From positions 62,001-126,000 of the forward strand of contig UCJA01000018.1 of NCBI GenBank assembly GCA_900472675.1: DNA of 64,000 bases, in the 5' to 3' direction. The notes below the pieces were generated by a model. It ran no database searches. It worked only from the letters and a program-made list of their open reading frames with translations, and had not been told where the DNA came from. Position 1 is the stretch's first letter. Each line of letters opens with the position of its first letter. The translations under genes were made by a program, and so were the position numbers. Origin of the DNA: Hyphomicrobiales bacterium. GTDB lineage: Bacteria > Pseudomonadota > Alphaproteobacteria > Rhizobiales > Rhizobiaceae. Shown here piece by piece: positions 1 through 9,309 of this stretch.

Positions 1-991
1 CACAGCCGCCAAACGTCGAGATGTCGCGGAAATAGGACATCGGGTCCGATGGGTCGTCCTTGAAGAGGTCGAAAACCTTTTCATGGGTGACGGTGCAGGA
101 AATCGCCGCATAACCGGAGGCGACGCCTTTTGCCATGGTCACGAAATCAGGTTCGATGCCGAAATGCTGGTAACCGAACCATTTCCCGGTGCGGCCGATA
201 CCGCAGACAACCTCGTCAATATGGAGGAGAATGTCATATTTCCGGCAGATTTCCTGGACCCGGGGCCAATAGCCGTCGGGTGGAACGATGACGCCGCCGC
301 CGGCGGTGACGGGTTCGAGGCAGAGTGCGCCGATCGTCTGCGGCCCCTCCCGCAGGATGACCTCTTCGATGGCGTCGGCGGCACGCTCGCCGTAATTGTC
401 GATGTCACCATACTGGCTGCGGTATTCGAGGCAATGCGGCACCTCGACGAAACCCTCGGGCAGCGGTCCGTACTGTTCGCGCCGTTCCGGCTGGCCGGCG
501 GCCGCCAGTGTGCCGAGCGTGGTGCCGTGGTAATCGCGTTCGCGGTAGAGGATCTTGTATTTCTGGCCGCCATGATGACGATGCGAAATCTGCCGCACCA
601 TCTTGAAGACCTTCTCATTGGCCTCCGACCCTGAATTCGAATAATAGACGCGGCTCATGCCCGGCATCTTTTCGATCAGCTTTTGCGCAAAAAGCGCACC
701 GGCGACCGAGCCGGCGGAATTGGCGAAATAGTTGAGCTTGACGAGCTGATCGCGGACCGCGTCGGCAATGCTTTCCCGCCCAAAGCCGACATTGACTGTC
801 CACACGCCGCCGGAAAGCGCATCCAAATATTCACGTCCGGTCGCATCCCAGACCCGCATGCCGCGTCCCTCGACGAAAATGCGCGGATCGGCCGTCTCGA
901 AGGTCTTGTGCTGGGTCAAATGGTGCCAGACATGGGCGCGGTCGGCTTCGATCACGGCCTGGATATCGTTGGGCAATATCGCCGAATTCAT
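1..991 (-). CDS. class III (omega-amino acid) aminotransferase, taurine--pyruvate type, partial
   Basis: A PLP-dependent class III aminotransferase; 330 residues are present and the C-terminus lies beyond the left edge. The family moves the amino group of an omega-amino compound to pyruvate or an oxoacid in the cytoplasm. Visible motifs are SGSEAN at residues 120-125 (phosphate and PLP contacts), DEVVCGIGRTG at 259-269 with the PLP-ring Asp, and MAKG at 286-289 with Lys288 as Schiff-base lysine. The sequence around FRDISTFGGC recalls taurine--pyruvate aminotransferases (Tpa); that is recognition from memory, and other omega-amino-acid substrates are possible. The start ATG at 991 is chosen because homology begins directly after it. 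The MocR gene upstream on the same strand fits TauR-like control of a tpa gene. Confidence 0.85.
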   Translation of the reverse strand, partial: MNSAILPNDIQAVIEADRAHVWHHLTQHKTFETADPRIFVEGRGMRVWDATGREYLDALSGGVWTVNVGFGRESIADAVRDQLVKLNYFANSAGSVAGALFAQKLIEKMPGMSRVYYSNSGSEANEKVFKMVRQISHRHHGGQKYKILYRERDYHGTTLGTLAAAGQPERREQYGPLPEGFVEVPHCLEYRSQYGDIDNYGERAADAIEEVILREGPQTIGALCLEPVTAGGGVIVPPDGYWPRVQEICRKYDILLHIDEVVCGIGRTGKWFGYQHFGIEPDFVTMAKGVASGYAAISCTVTHEKVFDLFKDDPSDPMSYFRDISTFGGC

Positions 992-1011
992 GGGGCATCT
1001 CCTTGAACGTG

Positions 1012-1080
1012 GAATGTCCGCATAGCACGGCACCGCAGCCTCGTGATGGCGCAACCCGCTCTGGCACCATCGAATGTCCG
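1012..1080. repeat. 9-bp direct repeat upstream of the aminotransferase
   Basis: GAATGTCCG occurs at 1012-1020 and again at 1072-1080, 60 bp apart, in the 105-bp gap between the MocR gene and the aminotransferase. CTGGAC follows at 1083-1088. MocR-family regulators commonly bind spaced direct repeats, so this could be the operator of the aminotransferase promoter. A nine-base repeat may also be chance. Confidence 0.3.
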
Positions 1081-1096
1081 TTCTGGACCCACGGCG

Positions 1097-2662
1097 TCAG
1101 GGAGCGCTCAAGGTCGGATGGAGGGAGGCGACCGCTCGACGTGGCACGGATGACGCGACGTTTGGTCGGGACGGCTCGACGAATGGCGCCAGGCGCGACA
1201 GACCCGCCTCGATGCGGTCTGCCGCAATCGAACCGAAGCCGAGCCGGAAGAGGCGGCGGCCGTGCGCCGGGTCGCTGAAGAAGATGTCGCCCGCTTCGAC
1301 CAGGACGCCCGCCTGCCGGGCTGCCTCCATCATGCGGCGGACGTCAAAACCCTTCGGTCCCTCGATCCAGAAGCTCGTCGCTCCCTCGCCGCGCGTCACC
1401 GTGCAGGATGGCAACAGATGCGGAAGGCATTCGGAGATGATCCGCGCCCTTTCCAGCATCACGGTTCCGGTGCGGTTGAGGTGCTGGCGGTAGTGACCGA
1501 GCGCGATGAAGTTTGCGAGCGCACGCTGGTTGTTGGTGGGCGGGTGGCGCAGCATCAGGCGGCGCAGCACGCGCAGCTCGTCAATGACCGGGCGCGGCGC
1601 AACGATGTAGCCCACCCGCAATCCCGGCGCGAGCACCTTGGAAAAGCTGCCGACATAGATGACCCGACCATCGCTATCCAGGCTCTTGAGCGAAGGGATG
1701 TCACCATCGCTTTCGATCGAAAGATCGGCCTCGTAATCGTCTTCGACAATCAGGACATCATCGACACGTGCCGCCTGCAGCAACATTTTGCGGCGTTCGA
1801 GCGGCATCACCGACGTCGTCGGGCATTGGTGGCTGACGGTCAGGAAGGCGACGTTGCTGCGCGCAAAATCCGCATCCGGAATCACGCCCTGGCGGTCGAG
1901 GTTAAGGCAGACGATGTTCGATGTCGCCAGGCTGACCATGTTGCGCACATCCGGGTAACCAGGATCCTCGATGCCGGCCGCAGTGCGGCGGCTGACCAGC
2001 AGTTGCACGAGCATCGACAGGGCTTGCTGCGAGCCGATCGTCACGATGATCTCGCCGGCACCGGCAAAGATGCCGCGACGTGGCAGGACCTGGCTGCGCA
2101 ATTGTTCGACCAGATCCGGGTCGTCATCATCGATCATGTCTCCCGCCCAGCCCTGGATCTCCCTGACACTGGACGCAGCACGCACGGCTTCGCGCCAGTT
2201 GTTGGTCGGAAAGAGCGCCGGGTCGTATTGCCCGAACAGGAAGGGATAGGGATAGTCCAGCCAGTCCCGCGGTTTGCAGATCTGCCGCTGTGCGGAAGGC
2301 TGGATGGCAAACCGTGCCTGCCACTGGTCGAACGAACCCGACGGCGGCTGGTTGACCACCGGTGCCGCTCCGCCGGCCGCCACGAAAATTCCGCTCCGCT
2401 CCTTCGAGATCAGAAAACCTTCATCGGTCAGCAACTGGTAGGCCGTCGTCACCGTGTTGCGGGCAATGCCCAGAAGGGCCGCAAGCTGTCGGGTCGATGG
2501 CAATCGCGTATTGCGGCTAAGCACACCGGTCTCGATGGCATTGACGATCATGCGGCGGATTTGCAGGTTGAGAGCCTGCCCGTCCTTGTTCAACGCCCCG
2601 AACAGGCGCCGCCATGTGACATCCGTGACCGATTGCTGGCGCTGGTTTTTCAAAGTCTTCAT
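1097..2662 (-). CDS. MocR-family (GntR-HTH plus aminotransferase domain) transcriptional regulator
   Basis: A 521-residue regulator with a GntR-type winged helix at about residues 30-95 (LPSTRQLAALLGIARNTV is the recognition region) and a class I aminotransferase-like effector domain from about 140 to the end. The PLP-binding motif SFSK at 339-342 gives Lys342, and VEDDYEADL near 307-315 contains the conserved Asp. Such proteins bind PLP, often as an adduct with an amino compound, and act as activators or repressors. TauR, which controls taurine degradation, belongs to this family and would fit the aminotransferase directly downstream. The start at 2662 places homology at the N-terminus; an upstream in-frame extension to 2821 looks non-coding. 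It could also control the divergent ABC operon. Confidence 0.9.
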   Translation of the reverse strand: MKTLKNQRQQSVTDVTWRRLFGALNKDGQALNLQIRRMIVNAIETGVLSRNTRLPSTRQLAALLGIARNTVTTAYQLLTDEGFLISKERSGIFVAAGGAAPVVNQPPSGSFDQWQARFAIQPSAQRQICKPRDWLDYPYPFLFGQYDPALFPTNNWREAVRAASSVREIQGWAGDMIDDDDPDLVEQLRSQVLPRRGIFAGAGEIIVTIGSQQALSMLVQLLVSRRTAAGIEDPGYPDVRNMVSLATSNIVCLNLDRQGVIPDADFARSNVAFLTVSHQCPTTSVMPLERRKMLLQAARVDDVLIVEDDYEADLSIESDGDIPSLKSLDSDGRVIYVGSFSKVLAPGLRVGYIVAPRPVIDELRVLRRLMLRHPPTNNQRALANFIALGHYRQHLNRTGTVMLERARIISECLPHLLPSCTVTRGEGATSFWIEGPKGFDVRRMMEAARQAGVLVEAGDIFFSDPAHGRRLFRLGFGSIAADRIEAGLSRLAPFVEPSRPNVASSVPRRAVASLHPTLSAP

Positions 2663-3083
2663 GGCATCTGCGAAGCAAAGAACGGGCCAGTTGTCGCCCT
2701 CTCGTTGCAGCTGATTGCGATAGCCGCGTCTGCCGACGAACCGGGAAATTGCAAACGCCTCAGCGCAAGTGTTTTGACCAACGCGCCGCCACGAGACCTT
2801 CCGTTCCAGCAGCAACCCCAAGAGATATCTGCCTCGATTGGCCCATCAAAAATATGGATCGCGCAAAATAGTGCTGGCGTTCCTGTTTGCCAGGGCGCGT
2901 GATCTGATTACGATTTGTGCATAAGAATCAATCGATAAATTAACAGGCAAACCCGTCTGATGGTGGCCGGCAAAGAAATCTATATCCCACCAAAATTTTT
3001 TCGATTGGACACCAGACGGCTTCGAAGCTGGACTGATGGAACAACCGAAGCCGCATTTTCCCTCCAACAAACCCGAGGTATCT
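2663..3083. promoter_or_regulatory. divergent intergenic region between mocR and the first ABC operon
   Basis: About 420 bp without a gene, becoming AT-rich from about 2860 to 3000. It should carry the promoters of both flanking operons. TTGGAC at 3005-3010 and CTGGAC at 3028-3033 form an imperfect direct repeat with starts 23 bp apart, near two helical turns. Direct repeats of this kind are typical MocR targets. No clear sigma-70 hexamer pair could be assigned. Confidence 0.35.
2990..3011 (+). promoter_or_regulatory. AT-tract plus TTCGATTGGACA motif (copy 1)
   Basis: CCAAAATTTTT is followed by TTCGATTGGACA at 3000-3011. The same 12-mer recurs at 11550-11561, and the AT tract at 11518-11528, in front of the polyamine-type transporter gene at 11743. 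Shared sequence upstream of two unrelated transporter genes suggests a common regulator, perhaps the MocR protein (1097-2662) or the LysR protein (9390-10307). Confidence 0.4.
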
Positions 3084-4625
3084 GTGACACCTTCCGATTG
3101 CCTGTCCCCCACCAGACGCGGTGTACTGATCAGCCTCGGCGCTGGCATCGTCGCGATGAGCTTGCCGCAGGGCACGCTTGCCCAGACGCCGGCCTCCGTA
3201 TTGAAGTTCGGCCTCTCGACCTTTCCGCCGACCATCAAGCCTTTCGATAATACCGGGGGCGCTGCCAACACCGTCAAGCTGATGCTGTACCGCGGATTGA
3301 TGGGTTACGACGCCAGCGGCAAGCTGGTGACAGAACTGGCCGACAGCTTCTCATGGACCGACCCGACCACCGTCGTTTTCAAGCTGCGCCCGAACGCCGT
3401 CTTCCACGACGGCAGCCCGGTGACTTCGGCGGACGTTGCCTTCTCGCTGAACGCGATCACCAAGGAAGGCTCCACGGCCTTTCTGAAAAGCGATCTCAAG
3501 ATCATTTCTGCTGTCGAGGCGGTCGACGACAAAACGGTCAAGATCACCCTGAAAGCGCCGAGTGCCATCTTCCTTGACTTGCTGGCCAGCTATTGCTGCC
3601 CGGTGATTTCGAAGAAGAGCACCGACAGCGAGACGATCGGCGCCGGCCCCTTCACGTTGAAAGGCAGCGAAAAGAACGTCTATATCGAGGTTGCGCGCTT
3701 CAAGGACTTCTACATGGCCGACCAGCCGCGGGTCGAGGGCATCCGCTTCGTCGCCTATGCCGACGAAAACCTGCGTTATGCAGCACTCGAAGCCGGTGAC
3801 GTCGACCTGATCGAATATCTTCCCTGGACGCAGTTCGACACGGTCGAGGCATCCAAGACGCTGAAGATGAAGGCCACGCTGGGACCCTTCATGTTCCTGC
3901 TGTTCAACGTCACCAGCGGCCCGTTCGCCAATCCCAAAGTGCGTCAGGCGGTCGGCTACGCGATCGAACGTCAGGATGTCGTCGAAGCTGCCTTTGCCGG
4001 ACGTGGCGAACCGCTGTTTGGTTTCCCGAACCCACGCGGCTCCACATTCGATCTTGCCGATCCGGCCCATGAATGGAAATACGATGTCGAGAAAGCCAAG
4101 GCGCTGCTTACCGAGGCCGGATATGCCAATGGTTTCGAATGCCGCCTACTGGCAACGGCCACCTACGGCATGCACCAGGACACGGCATCCGTCGTCCAGG
4201 CCTATCTCGGCGCCATCGGCATCAATGCGACGCTCGATCTGCCCGACTGGGGCACCCGCGTCACGGCCGGTAAGGAAGGCAAGTATGACATCGCAGTGCA
4301 CGGGACGTCGGGCAATTACAACGACCCCGATGCACTCTGGTCGCTGCTCTATTCCGGCAATCCGTCTTACCTGCAATCCTTCGGTTTCAAGAGTGCGCGC
4401 ATAGACGGGCTGCTGGAACAGGGCCGCAACGAGGTCGATCCGGACAAGCGCAAGGCGATCTACCAACAGCTGGTCGTCGCCTATTACGAGGAGGTGCCGC
4501 AAGTTCCCCTGAACTGGCGCATCCAGGCCTATGCCATGAAGCAGTCCGTCGAAGGGTTCGAGCAGTTGCCGGGCTTCCTCAGCGGTTCATCGGGTTACGC
4601 GCTCGACGAGACGAAATTCGCATAA
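3084..4625 (+). CDS. ABC transporter substrate-binding protein, family 5 (peptide/opine/nickel type)
   Basis: A periplasmic solute receptor of the DppA/OppA family, about 513 residues. A twin-arginine-like signal (SPTRRGVLISLGAG) and an Ala-rich cleavage region ending LPQGTLAQ point to Tat export. The family signature region follows, with successive 'WTDPTTVVFKLRPNAVFHDG' and 'PVTSADVAFSLN' elements. I prefer the GTG at 3084, because GAGG lies at 3075-3078 with 5-bp spacing; an ATG at 3036 in the same frame has a weak ribosome site and would only lengthen the segment before the twin arginines. It is the first gene of an operon with two permeases, two ATPases and a creatininase-family protein, so the ligand is probably a small amide or peptide-like compound. 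The true ligand cannot be read from sequence. Confidence 0.9.
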   Translation: MTPSDCLSPTRRGVLISLGAGIVAMSLPQGTLAQTPASVLKFGLSTFPPTIKPFDNTGGAANTVKLMLYRGLMGYDASGKLVTELADSFSWTDPTTVVFKLRPNAVFHDGSPVTSADVAFSLNAITKEGSTAFLKSDLKIISAVEAVDDKTVKITLKAPSAIFLDLLASYCCPVISKKSTDSETIGAGPFTLKGSEKNVYIEVARFKDFYMADQPRVEGIRFVAYADENLRYAALEAGDVDLIEYLPWTQFDTVEASKTLKMKATLGPFMFLLFNVTSGPFANPKVRQAVGYAIERQDVVEAAFAGRGEPLFGFPNPRGSTFDLADPAHEWKYDVEKAKALLTEAGYANGFECRLLATATYGMHQDTASVVQAYLGAIGINATLDLPDWGTRVTAGKEGKYDIAVHGTSGNYNDPDALWSLLYSGNPSYLQSFGFKSARIDGLLEQGRNEVDPDKRKAIYQQLVVAYYEEVPQVPLNWRIQAYAMKQSVEGFEQLPGFLSGSSGYALDETKFA

Positions 4626-4635
4626 GGAGCGCTGC

Positions 4636-5589
4636 ATGCTGGCCTTCATTTCTCGTCGCATGGCAGCAGCTGTTGCCATGCTGCTGGTCATCGGCACGAT
4701 CATCTTTTCGCTTCTCATCATCGTACCGGGGGACCCGGCCGAACTGCTGCTGTCGACCGGCGGCGGTTCCGCTTCCGCAGAAGCCATCGCCAATTTGCGC
4801 GTCAATATGGGCCTCGACAAGCCGGTCCTCACGCAATACGTGACCTTCCTTTACAATACTGCGCGGCTGGATTTCGGCACCTCGATTGTCGACAACGGCT
4901 CGATTTCCTCGGTCATCGCCCTGCGCCTTCCGCGCACGCTCGAAATCATTATCGCCGGTACGATTTTCGCGCTGTTGCTGGCCATTCCCGCGGGCACGGC
5001 GGCCGGATTGCGGGCAGGCGGAAAATTCGACATTACCGCCTCCGCCATCAATGCGCTTCTGACCTCGATTCCGGGCTTCGTGCTCGGCACGCTGTTCATC
5101 TTTTTCTTCGCACAGGTCCTGGGCTGGCTGCCGGCCGGCGGTTATGTCGCCTTCGCGACCAATCCGATGCAGCATCTTCAGATGCTGGTTCTGCCCGCAC
5201 TGACCGTCGGCCTGCACCTGGCGACGATCGTGTTTCGCATGACCCGGGCGAGCGTACTGGAAATGCGCGGTCACGACTGGGTACGCACCGCCGTGGCCAA
5301 GGGACTTCGCCGCAAACGGGTGGTTCGCCGACACATCCTCTACAATGCGCTCGGACCGATCATCACCGTCGTCGGCCTGCAACTCGGCATCCTTCTCGGC
5401 TCTACCGTCCTTGTCGAGTTCATCTACAACTGGCCCGGCCTCAGTGGCCTCCTGGTTTCGGCAGTCGAACAACGCGATTACCCGACGGTCCGCGCCGTCA
5501 TCCTCACCGTCGCGGCCATCTTCATCGGTATCAATCTCGTGATCGATATCCTGTCCTCGCTGCTTGATCCGAGGATCCGCCTGCAATGA
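4636..5589 (+). CDS. ABC transporter permease, DppB/OppB type
   Basis: A 317-residue inner-membrane permease with the usual six hydrophobic segments. It starts with the DppB-type N-terminus (MLAFISRRMAAAVAML) and ends DPRIRLQ, the typical final motif of this family. The EAA loop is near residue 215 (VLEMRGHDWVRTAVAKGL), which contacts the ATPase. TAAGGAG overlaps the stop of the receptor gene and gives a good ribosome site, so the two are translated together. It pairs with the permease half of the next gene. Confidence 0.92.
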   Translation: MLAFISRRMAAAVAMLLVIGTIIFSLLIIVPGDPAELLLSTGGGSASAEAIANLRVNMGLDKPVLTQYVTFLYNTARLDFGTSIVDNGSISSVIALRLPRTLEIIIAGTIFALLLAIPAGTAAGLRAGGKFDITASAINALLTSIPGFVLGTLFIFFFAQVLGWLPAGGYVAFATNPMQHLQMLVLPALTVGLHLATIVFRMTRASVLEMRGHDWVRTAVAKGLRRKRVVRRHILYNALGPIITVVGLQLGILLGSTVLVEFIYNWPGLSGLLVSAVEQRDYPTVRAVILTVAAIFIGINLVIDILSSLLDPRIRLQ

Positions 5590-7508
5590 TGTCAGTCCGA
5601 AATTTTCACAAGCGCATGATCCTGCCAAGCCTGTTTTTGGCAGCCTTGATCATCATTCCCTTTGCCGCCCCGCTGATCACTGCCGACGATCCCGTCAAAA
5701 TCGCTGTTCGCTATCGGCTCGCCGCCCCTGACCTGGAGCATTGGCTGGGTCGGGACGAATTCGGCCGCGACCGGCTGGCCCGTGTGCTCTACGGCGGCCA
5801 GGTATCGCTGACCGTCGCTTTCGTGGCGACCACCATTGCCTGCATCATCGGTACGTTTTTCGGCCTGGTCGGCGCCTATTTCCGTGGACCCTCGGAATTC
5901 GTGACGAGCCGGCTATCCGACATCGTGCTCTGTTTCCCGCCCATCCTACTGGCGCTGCTCGTCGTCACCCTGTTCGGACCGGGCAGCGTCACGCTGGTAG
6001 CCGTGCTCTCGGTTCTGTATTTTCCGACGTTTGCGCGCATTACCTTTTCCGAGGCACTGCGGGTCACCTCCCTTGATTTCGTCGAAGCGTCCCGCGCGCT
6101 TGGCACGCCTTCGTACCGCATCGTGCTTGGAACCGTTCTCCCGAACATCGCCGGACCGCTGTCGGTTCAGTATTCGCTGACGGCAGCAGCCGCGATCACC
6201 ATCGAAAGCGGCCTATCCTTCCTCGGCCTCGGCGTGGTGCCGCCGGCCCCCTCCTGGGGCCAGATGATCCGCGGCGCGCGTCAATTCATGAACCAGGATC
6301 CGCTGGGCATCATGATCCCCTGCGCCGCTCTGGTGCTGACAATCTTTGCCATCAACTTCTTCTGCGACCGCCTGCGCGACACACTGGACCCGAAAGGTGC
6401 TTCCGGCAGCAGCATGGATGAGGTTTCCAAGCCGAAGGCGCAGGCGGATGCGCCGACCATCAAAGACCCGGACGTGGTTGCCGTCATCAACAAGCTACGG
6501 CTCGAGACTGCGCATTTCGGAACACCTGCCGTTATCGAGGACGTTTCGCTGATTCTGCGTGCCAACCAGTGCACGGCACTTGTCGGCGAAAGCGGATCCG
6601 GAAAATCGCTCTCGTCCCTTGCGCTGATGGGCCTCCTGCCTGGCGCCATCCGGCAAGTAGGCGGCACGCTGCAGCTGCGACGCAAGTCTGACGAGGTTGT
6701 TGACCTCGGCTTTCTCGATGCCCGCACGCTCGAGGACATCCGCGGCAACGACATCGCCATGATATTCCAAGAGCCGATGACCTCGCTCAATCCGATCCAC
6801 AAGATCAGCGACCAGATGATCGAGGCCATCACCGCGCATCGGCCGATGTCGAGGTCCGACGCCCGCGCCCATGCAATCGCGCTCCTGAAGCGGGTGGGCA
6901 TGAACGACGCCGAGCGGCGGATCGACAGCTACCCCGACCAGATGTCGGGTGGCATGCGCCAGCGCGTCATGATCGGAATGGCGCTGAGCTGCGAACCGCG
7001 CCTGCTAATCGCAGACGAGCCGACCACTGCGCTCGACGTGACGATCCAGGCGGAGATCATCGAACTGCTGCAAACCCTGCGGCAGGATCAGGGGAACGGC
7101 CTCAGCCTGCTGTTCATCAGCCACAATCTGGGTGTCGTTGCAGATATCGCCGACCGCGTGGCAGTGATGTACTCGGGCCTGATCGTGGAGGAAGGTCCCG
7201 CCGCCCAGATCCTGCGCGATCCGCACCATCCCTATACGCGTGCCCTGATCGAAAGCATGCCGTCCTCGCATGAAGAACTGAACTCGGCCCGCGGTGACCG
7301 GCTTCCAGCAATTTCAGGCACGCCACCGCTGCCGTCTGCCCGCCCCTCGGGCTGCACGTTCCGTGACCGCTGTCCAATCGCGTTGCCGGCCTGCGCCGAC
7401 ATCCGGCCGGCCCTTTATCCGAGCGCAGACGGCGAACGCGCCGTGCGCTGTCTGCGGGCGCCGGAAGCACCGGCGGGCGTGATGAACCACCAGACGGAGG
7501 CCGCATGA
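5586..7508 (+). CDS. fused ABC permease (DppC type) and ATPase (DppD type)
   Basis: One 640-residue frame holds two proteins that are normally separate. Residues 1-268 are a DppC-type permease, with N-terminal membrane anchor, DEFGRD motif at 58-62 and EAA loop near 167-190. A charged, proline-rich linker covers 269-298. Residues 299-640 are an OppD/DppD-type ATPase with Walker A GESGSGKS at 334-341, signature MSGGMRQRV, Walker B LLIADEP and a C-terminal Cys-containing oligopeptide domain. It overlaps the previous permease by ATGA and the following ATPase by ATGA. An in-frame ATG at 6414 could in principle yield a free ATPase, but it lacks a visible ribosome site. There is no sign of a sequencing frameshift, since the linker reads through without a break. 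Confidence 0.9.
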   Translation: MMSVRNFHKRMILPSLFLAALIIIPFAAPLITADDPVKIAVRYRLAAPDLEHWLGRDEFGRDRLARVLYGGQVSLTVAFVATTIACIIGTFFGLVGAYFRGPSEFVTSRLSDIVLCFPPILLALLVVTLFGPGSVTLVAVLSVLYFPTFARITFSEALRVTSLDFVEASRALGTPSYRIVLGTVLPNIAGPLSVQYSLTAAAAITIESGLSFLGLGVVPPAPSWGQMIRGARQFMNQDPLGIMIPCAALVLTIFAINFFCDRLRDTLDPKGASGSSMDEVSKPKAQADAPTIKDPDVVAVINKLRLETAHFGTPAVIEDVSLILRANQCTALVGESGSGKSLSSLALMGLLPGAIRQVGGTLQLRRKSDEVVDLGFLDARTLEDIRGNDIAMIFQEPMTSLNPIHKISDQMIEAITAHRPMSRSDARAHAIALLKRVGMNDAERRIDSYPDQMSGGMRQRVMIGMALSCEPRLLIADEPTTALDVTIQAEIIELLQTLRQDQGNGLSLLFISHNLGVVADIADRVAVMYSGLIVEEGPAAQILRDPHHPYTRALIESMPSSHEELNSARGDRLPAISGTPPLPSARPSGCTFRDRCPIALPACADIRPALYPSADGERAVRCLRAPEAPAGVMNHQTEAA

Positions 7509-8473
7509 CAGCCGCACCCCTTCTCGACGTCCGCAATCTGAAGAAGAGCTATTCGATCGGACGCAGTGGTCTTTTCTCCAAGCGATCGCTGAAAGTGCTG
7601 CATGATGTGAGCTTCAGCGTCGCACCGGGCGAAGTGCTCGGCCTCGTTGGCGAAAGCGGCTCCGGGAAAAGCACGATCGGTCGCGCGATCCTGCGGCTGA
7701 TCGATTCGCAAAGCGACGTGATGCGTTTCGATGGGCAGGACCTAAACAGCATTTCTCCTGTCCGGATGCGCAGCCTGCGCAAGCAGATGCAGATCATCTT
7801 CCAGGACCCTTATGCCAGCCTCGACCCTCGCAAGACCATCCGGGCGGTGCTGTCGGAGGCGCTCGACGCACACGGGTTGCACAAGGGTGCGGCCCGCGTG
7901 CCCCGCCTGATCGAACTGGTCACGCTGGTCGGCCTGGATCCAAGCTTCCTCGACCGCCGACCGCACGAGTTTTCTGGCGGGCAGCGTCAGCGCATCGGCA
8001 TTGCCCGCGCGCTTGCCGTCGAGCCCAGCTTCATTGTCTGCGACGAGGCCGTGTCGGCGCTGGACGTGTCCATCCAGGCACAGGTGCTGAACCTTCTGGC
8101 CGACCTGCGTGCCAAGACCGGTGTATCGCTGCTGTTCATCAGCCACGATCTTTCGGTGGTGCGCTACATTTCCGACCGGGTGATGGTGCTTTATCTCGGC
8201 CGCGTCATGGAGGTCGGTCCTGCCGATCAGGTCCATTTTTCACCCAAACATCCGTACACGGCGGCCCTTGTTTCGGCCGAACCAAGCCTGCACCGCGAGA
8301 ACCGCCGCATCCGGCTGACGGGCGAGATCCCCTCGCCGCTCGCCCTGCCCTCCGGCTGCATCTTCCGCAGCCGCTGTCCCTATGCCCAGCCCGCCTGTGC
8401 CGAGACTGTCCCGCCGTTGCAGACGGTTGGCGATCAACACCAGTCGGCCTGTCTCAGAACCGACATACTGTAA
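7505..8473 (+). CDS. ABC transporter ATP-binding protein, DppF/OppF type
   Basis: A 322-residue cytoplasmic ATPase that forms the second nucleotide-binding half of the importer. It shows Walker A GESGSGKST, Q-loop FQDPYASLDP, signature FSGGQRQRIGIARAL, Walker B FIVCDEAVSALD and the H-loop ISHDLSV. The C-terminus has the oligopeptide-ABC cap (LPSGCIFRSRCPYAQPACAE), with the Cys residues seen in OppF-type ATPases that hold an iron-sulfur cluster or zinc. The ATGA overlap with the fused permease-ATPase gene indicates translational coupling. Confidence 0.93.
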   Translation: MTAAPLLDVRNLKKSYSIGRSGLFSKRSLKVLHDVSFSVAPGEVLGLVGESGSGKSTIGRAILRLIDSQSDVMRFDGQDLNSISPVRMRSLRKQMQIIFQDPYASLDPRKTIRAVLSEALDAHGLHKGAARVPRLIELVTLVGLDPSFLDRRPHEFSGGQRQRIGIARALAVEPSFIVCDEAVSALDVSIQAQVLNLLADLRAKTGVSLLFISHDLSVVRYISDRVMVLYLGRVMEVGPADQVHFSPKHPYTAALVSAEPSLHRENRRIRLTGEIPSPLALPSGCIFRSRCPYAQPACAETVPPLQTVGDQHQSACLRTDIL

Positions 8474-8483
8474 GGAAATCAAC

Positions 8484-9296
8484 ATGCTGACTGAAAAGAT
8501 CAAGATCGCTGAACTGACCAGCGAGGAAGCCCGCCAGTTTCTCAACGACGATGCCGTCATCCTCCTGCCGATGGGCTCGCTGGAAGACCAGGGAACCCAC
8601 GCACCGATGGGCGACTATCTCGCCGCCGAAGCCGTCGCACTCGACATAGCCCGCGCCGCACGTGCCGAAGGCATCCCAACCTTCATCGCGCCTGTCATCC
8701 CGTTCGGCGGCGCCGATTATTTCGGCTCCTCACATGGGGGCATCGCGGTCAGCCAATCAACGCTTGTTGCCTTGCTGGACGACATGTTTGCCAGCCTGGC
8801 CCGTCACGGATTGACCAAGTTGTTGGTGATCAACGGTCATGGCGGCAATGTCGGAGCGATCAACGACGTCTCCCTGAAATGGCGCCAGACCAACGGCATG
8901 TTTGTGGCTTCGATGTATCTGTGGCAGATCAGCTATGAAATTCTGAAAGAGATCCTCGGCCCGGAGGCAGCTGCAAAGTCCTCCGGCCATGGCGGTGATC
9001 CGCTGACATCGGTCGGCTTACATTATTACCCCGATATCCTGCGCATGGACCTGGCACAGTCGCCGCCGAAGGACCAGAAGGCGATGGGTGTGGACGTGGC
9101 GGGCTTTGCCGCGCTGAAATACGCTGGCGCTCGTCTGCAGGCACCGATCGAGGCGATGGAAACAGCGCCGCATGGCGTATGGGGCGGCGATCCGGTATTT
9201 TGTTCAGCCGAAACCGGCGCGGCGCTGACCGAGCGCTTGGTCAAAATCGGCTCCGGCTTCATACGCGATCACGTTTCCAAGCGCTATGCCGCCTGA
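8484..9296 (+). CDS. creatininase-family amidohydrolase-like protein
   Basis: A 270-residue protein of the creatininase (creatinine amidohydrolase) family, whose known members hydrolyse cyclic or linear amides using two metal ions. The motif GSLEDQGTHAPMGD at residues 31-44 corresponds to the family motif GSxEQHGxHLPxxTD, and NGHGGN is at 117-122. Glu34, His39 and Asp44 are kept, but the position of the usual His36 metal ligand is Gln36, so the metal site differs from creatininase itself. AAGGA at 8472-8476 supports the ATG at 8484. It is the last gene of the ABC operon and probably processes the imported compound. A role other than creatinine hydrolysis is likely. Confidence 0.8.
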   Translation: MLTEKIKIAELTSEEARQFLNDDAVILLPMGSLEDQGTHAPMGDYLAAEAVALDIARAARAEGIPTFIAPVIPFGGADYFGSSHGGIAVSQSTLVALLDDMFASLARHGLTKLLVINGHGGNVGAINDVSLKWRQTNGMFVASMYLWQISYEILKEILGPEAAAKSSGHGGDPLTSVGLHYYPDILRMDLAQSPPKDQKAMGVDVAGFAALKYAGARLQAPIEAMETAPHGVWGGDPVFCSAETGAALTERLVKIGSGFIRDHVSKRYAA

Positions 9297-9309
9297 TGAC
9301 TTACAGTCT

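Noticed and set aside
1262..2902. Long open frame (546 codons) antisense to the MocR gene
   Set aside because: It mirrors the codon structure of the opposite strand, is rich in Arg, His and Gln with no domain, and the MocR frame is well supported.
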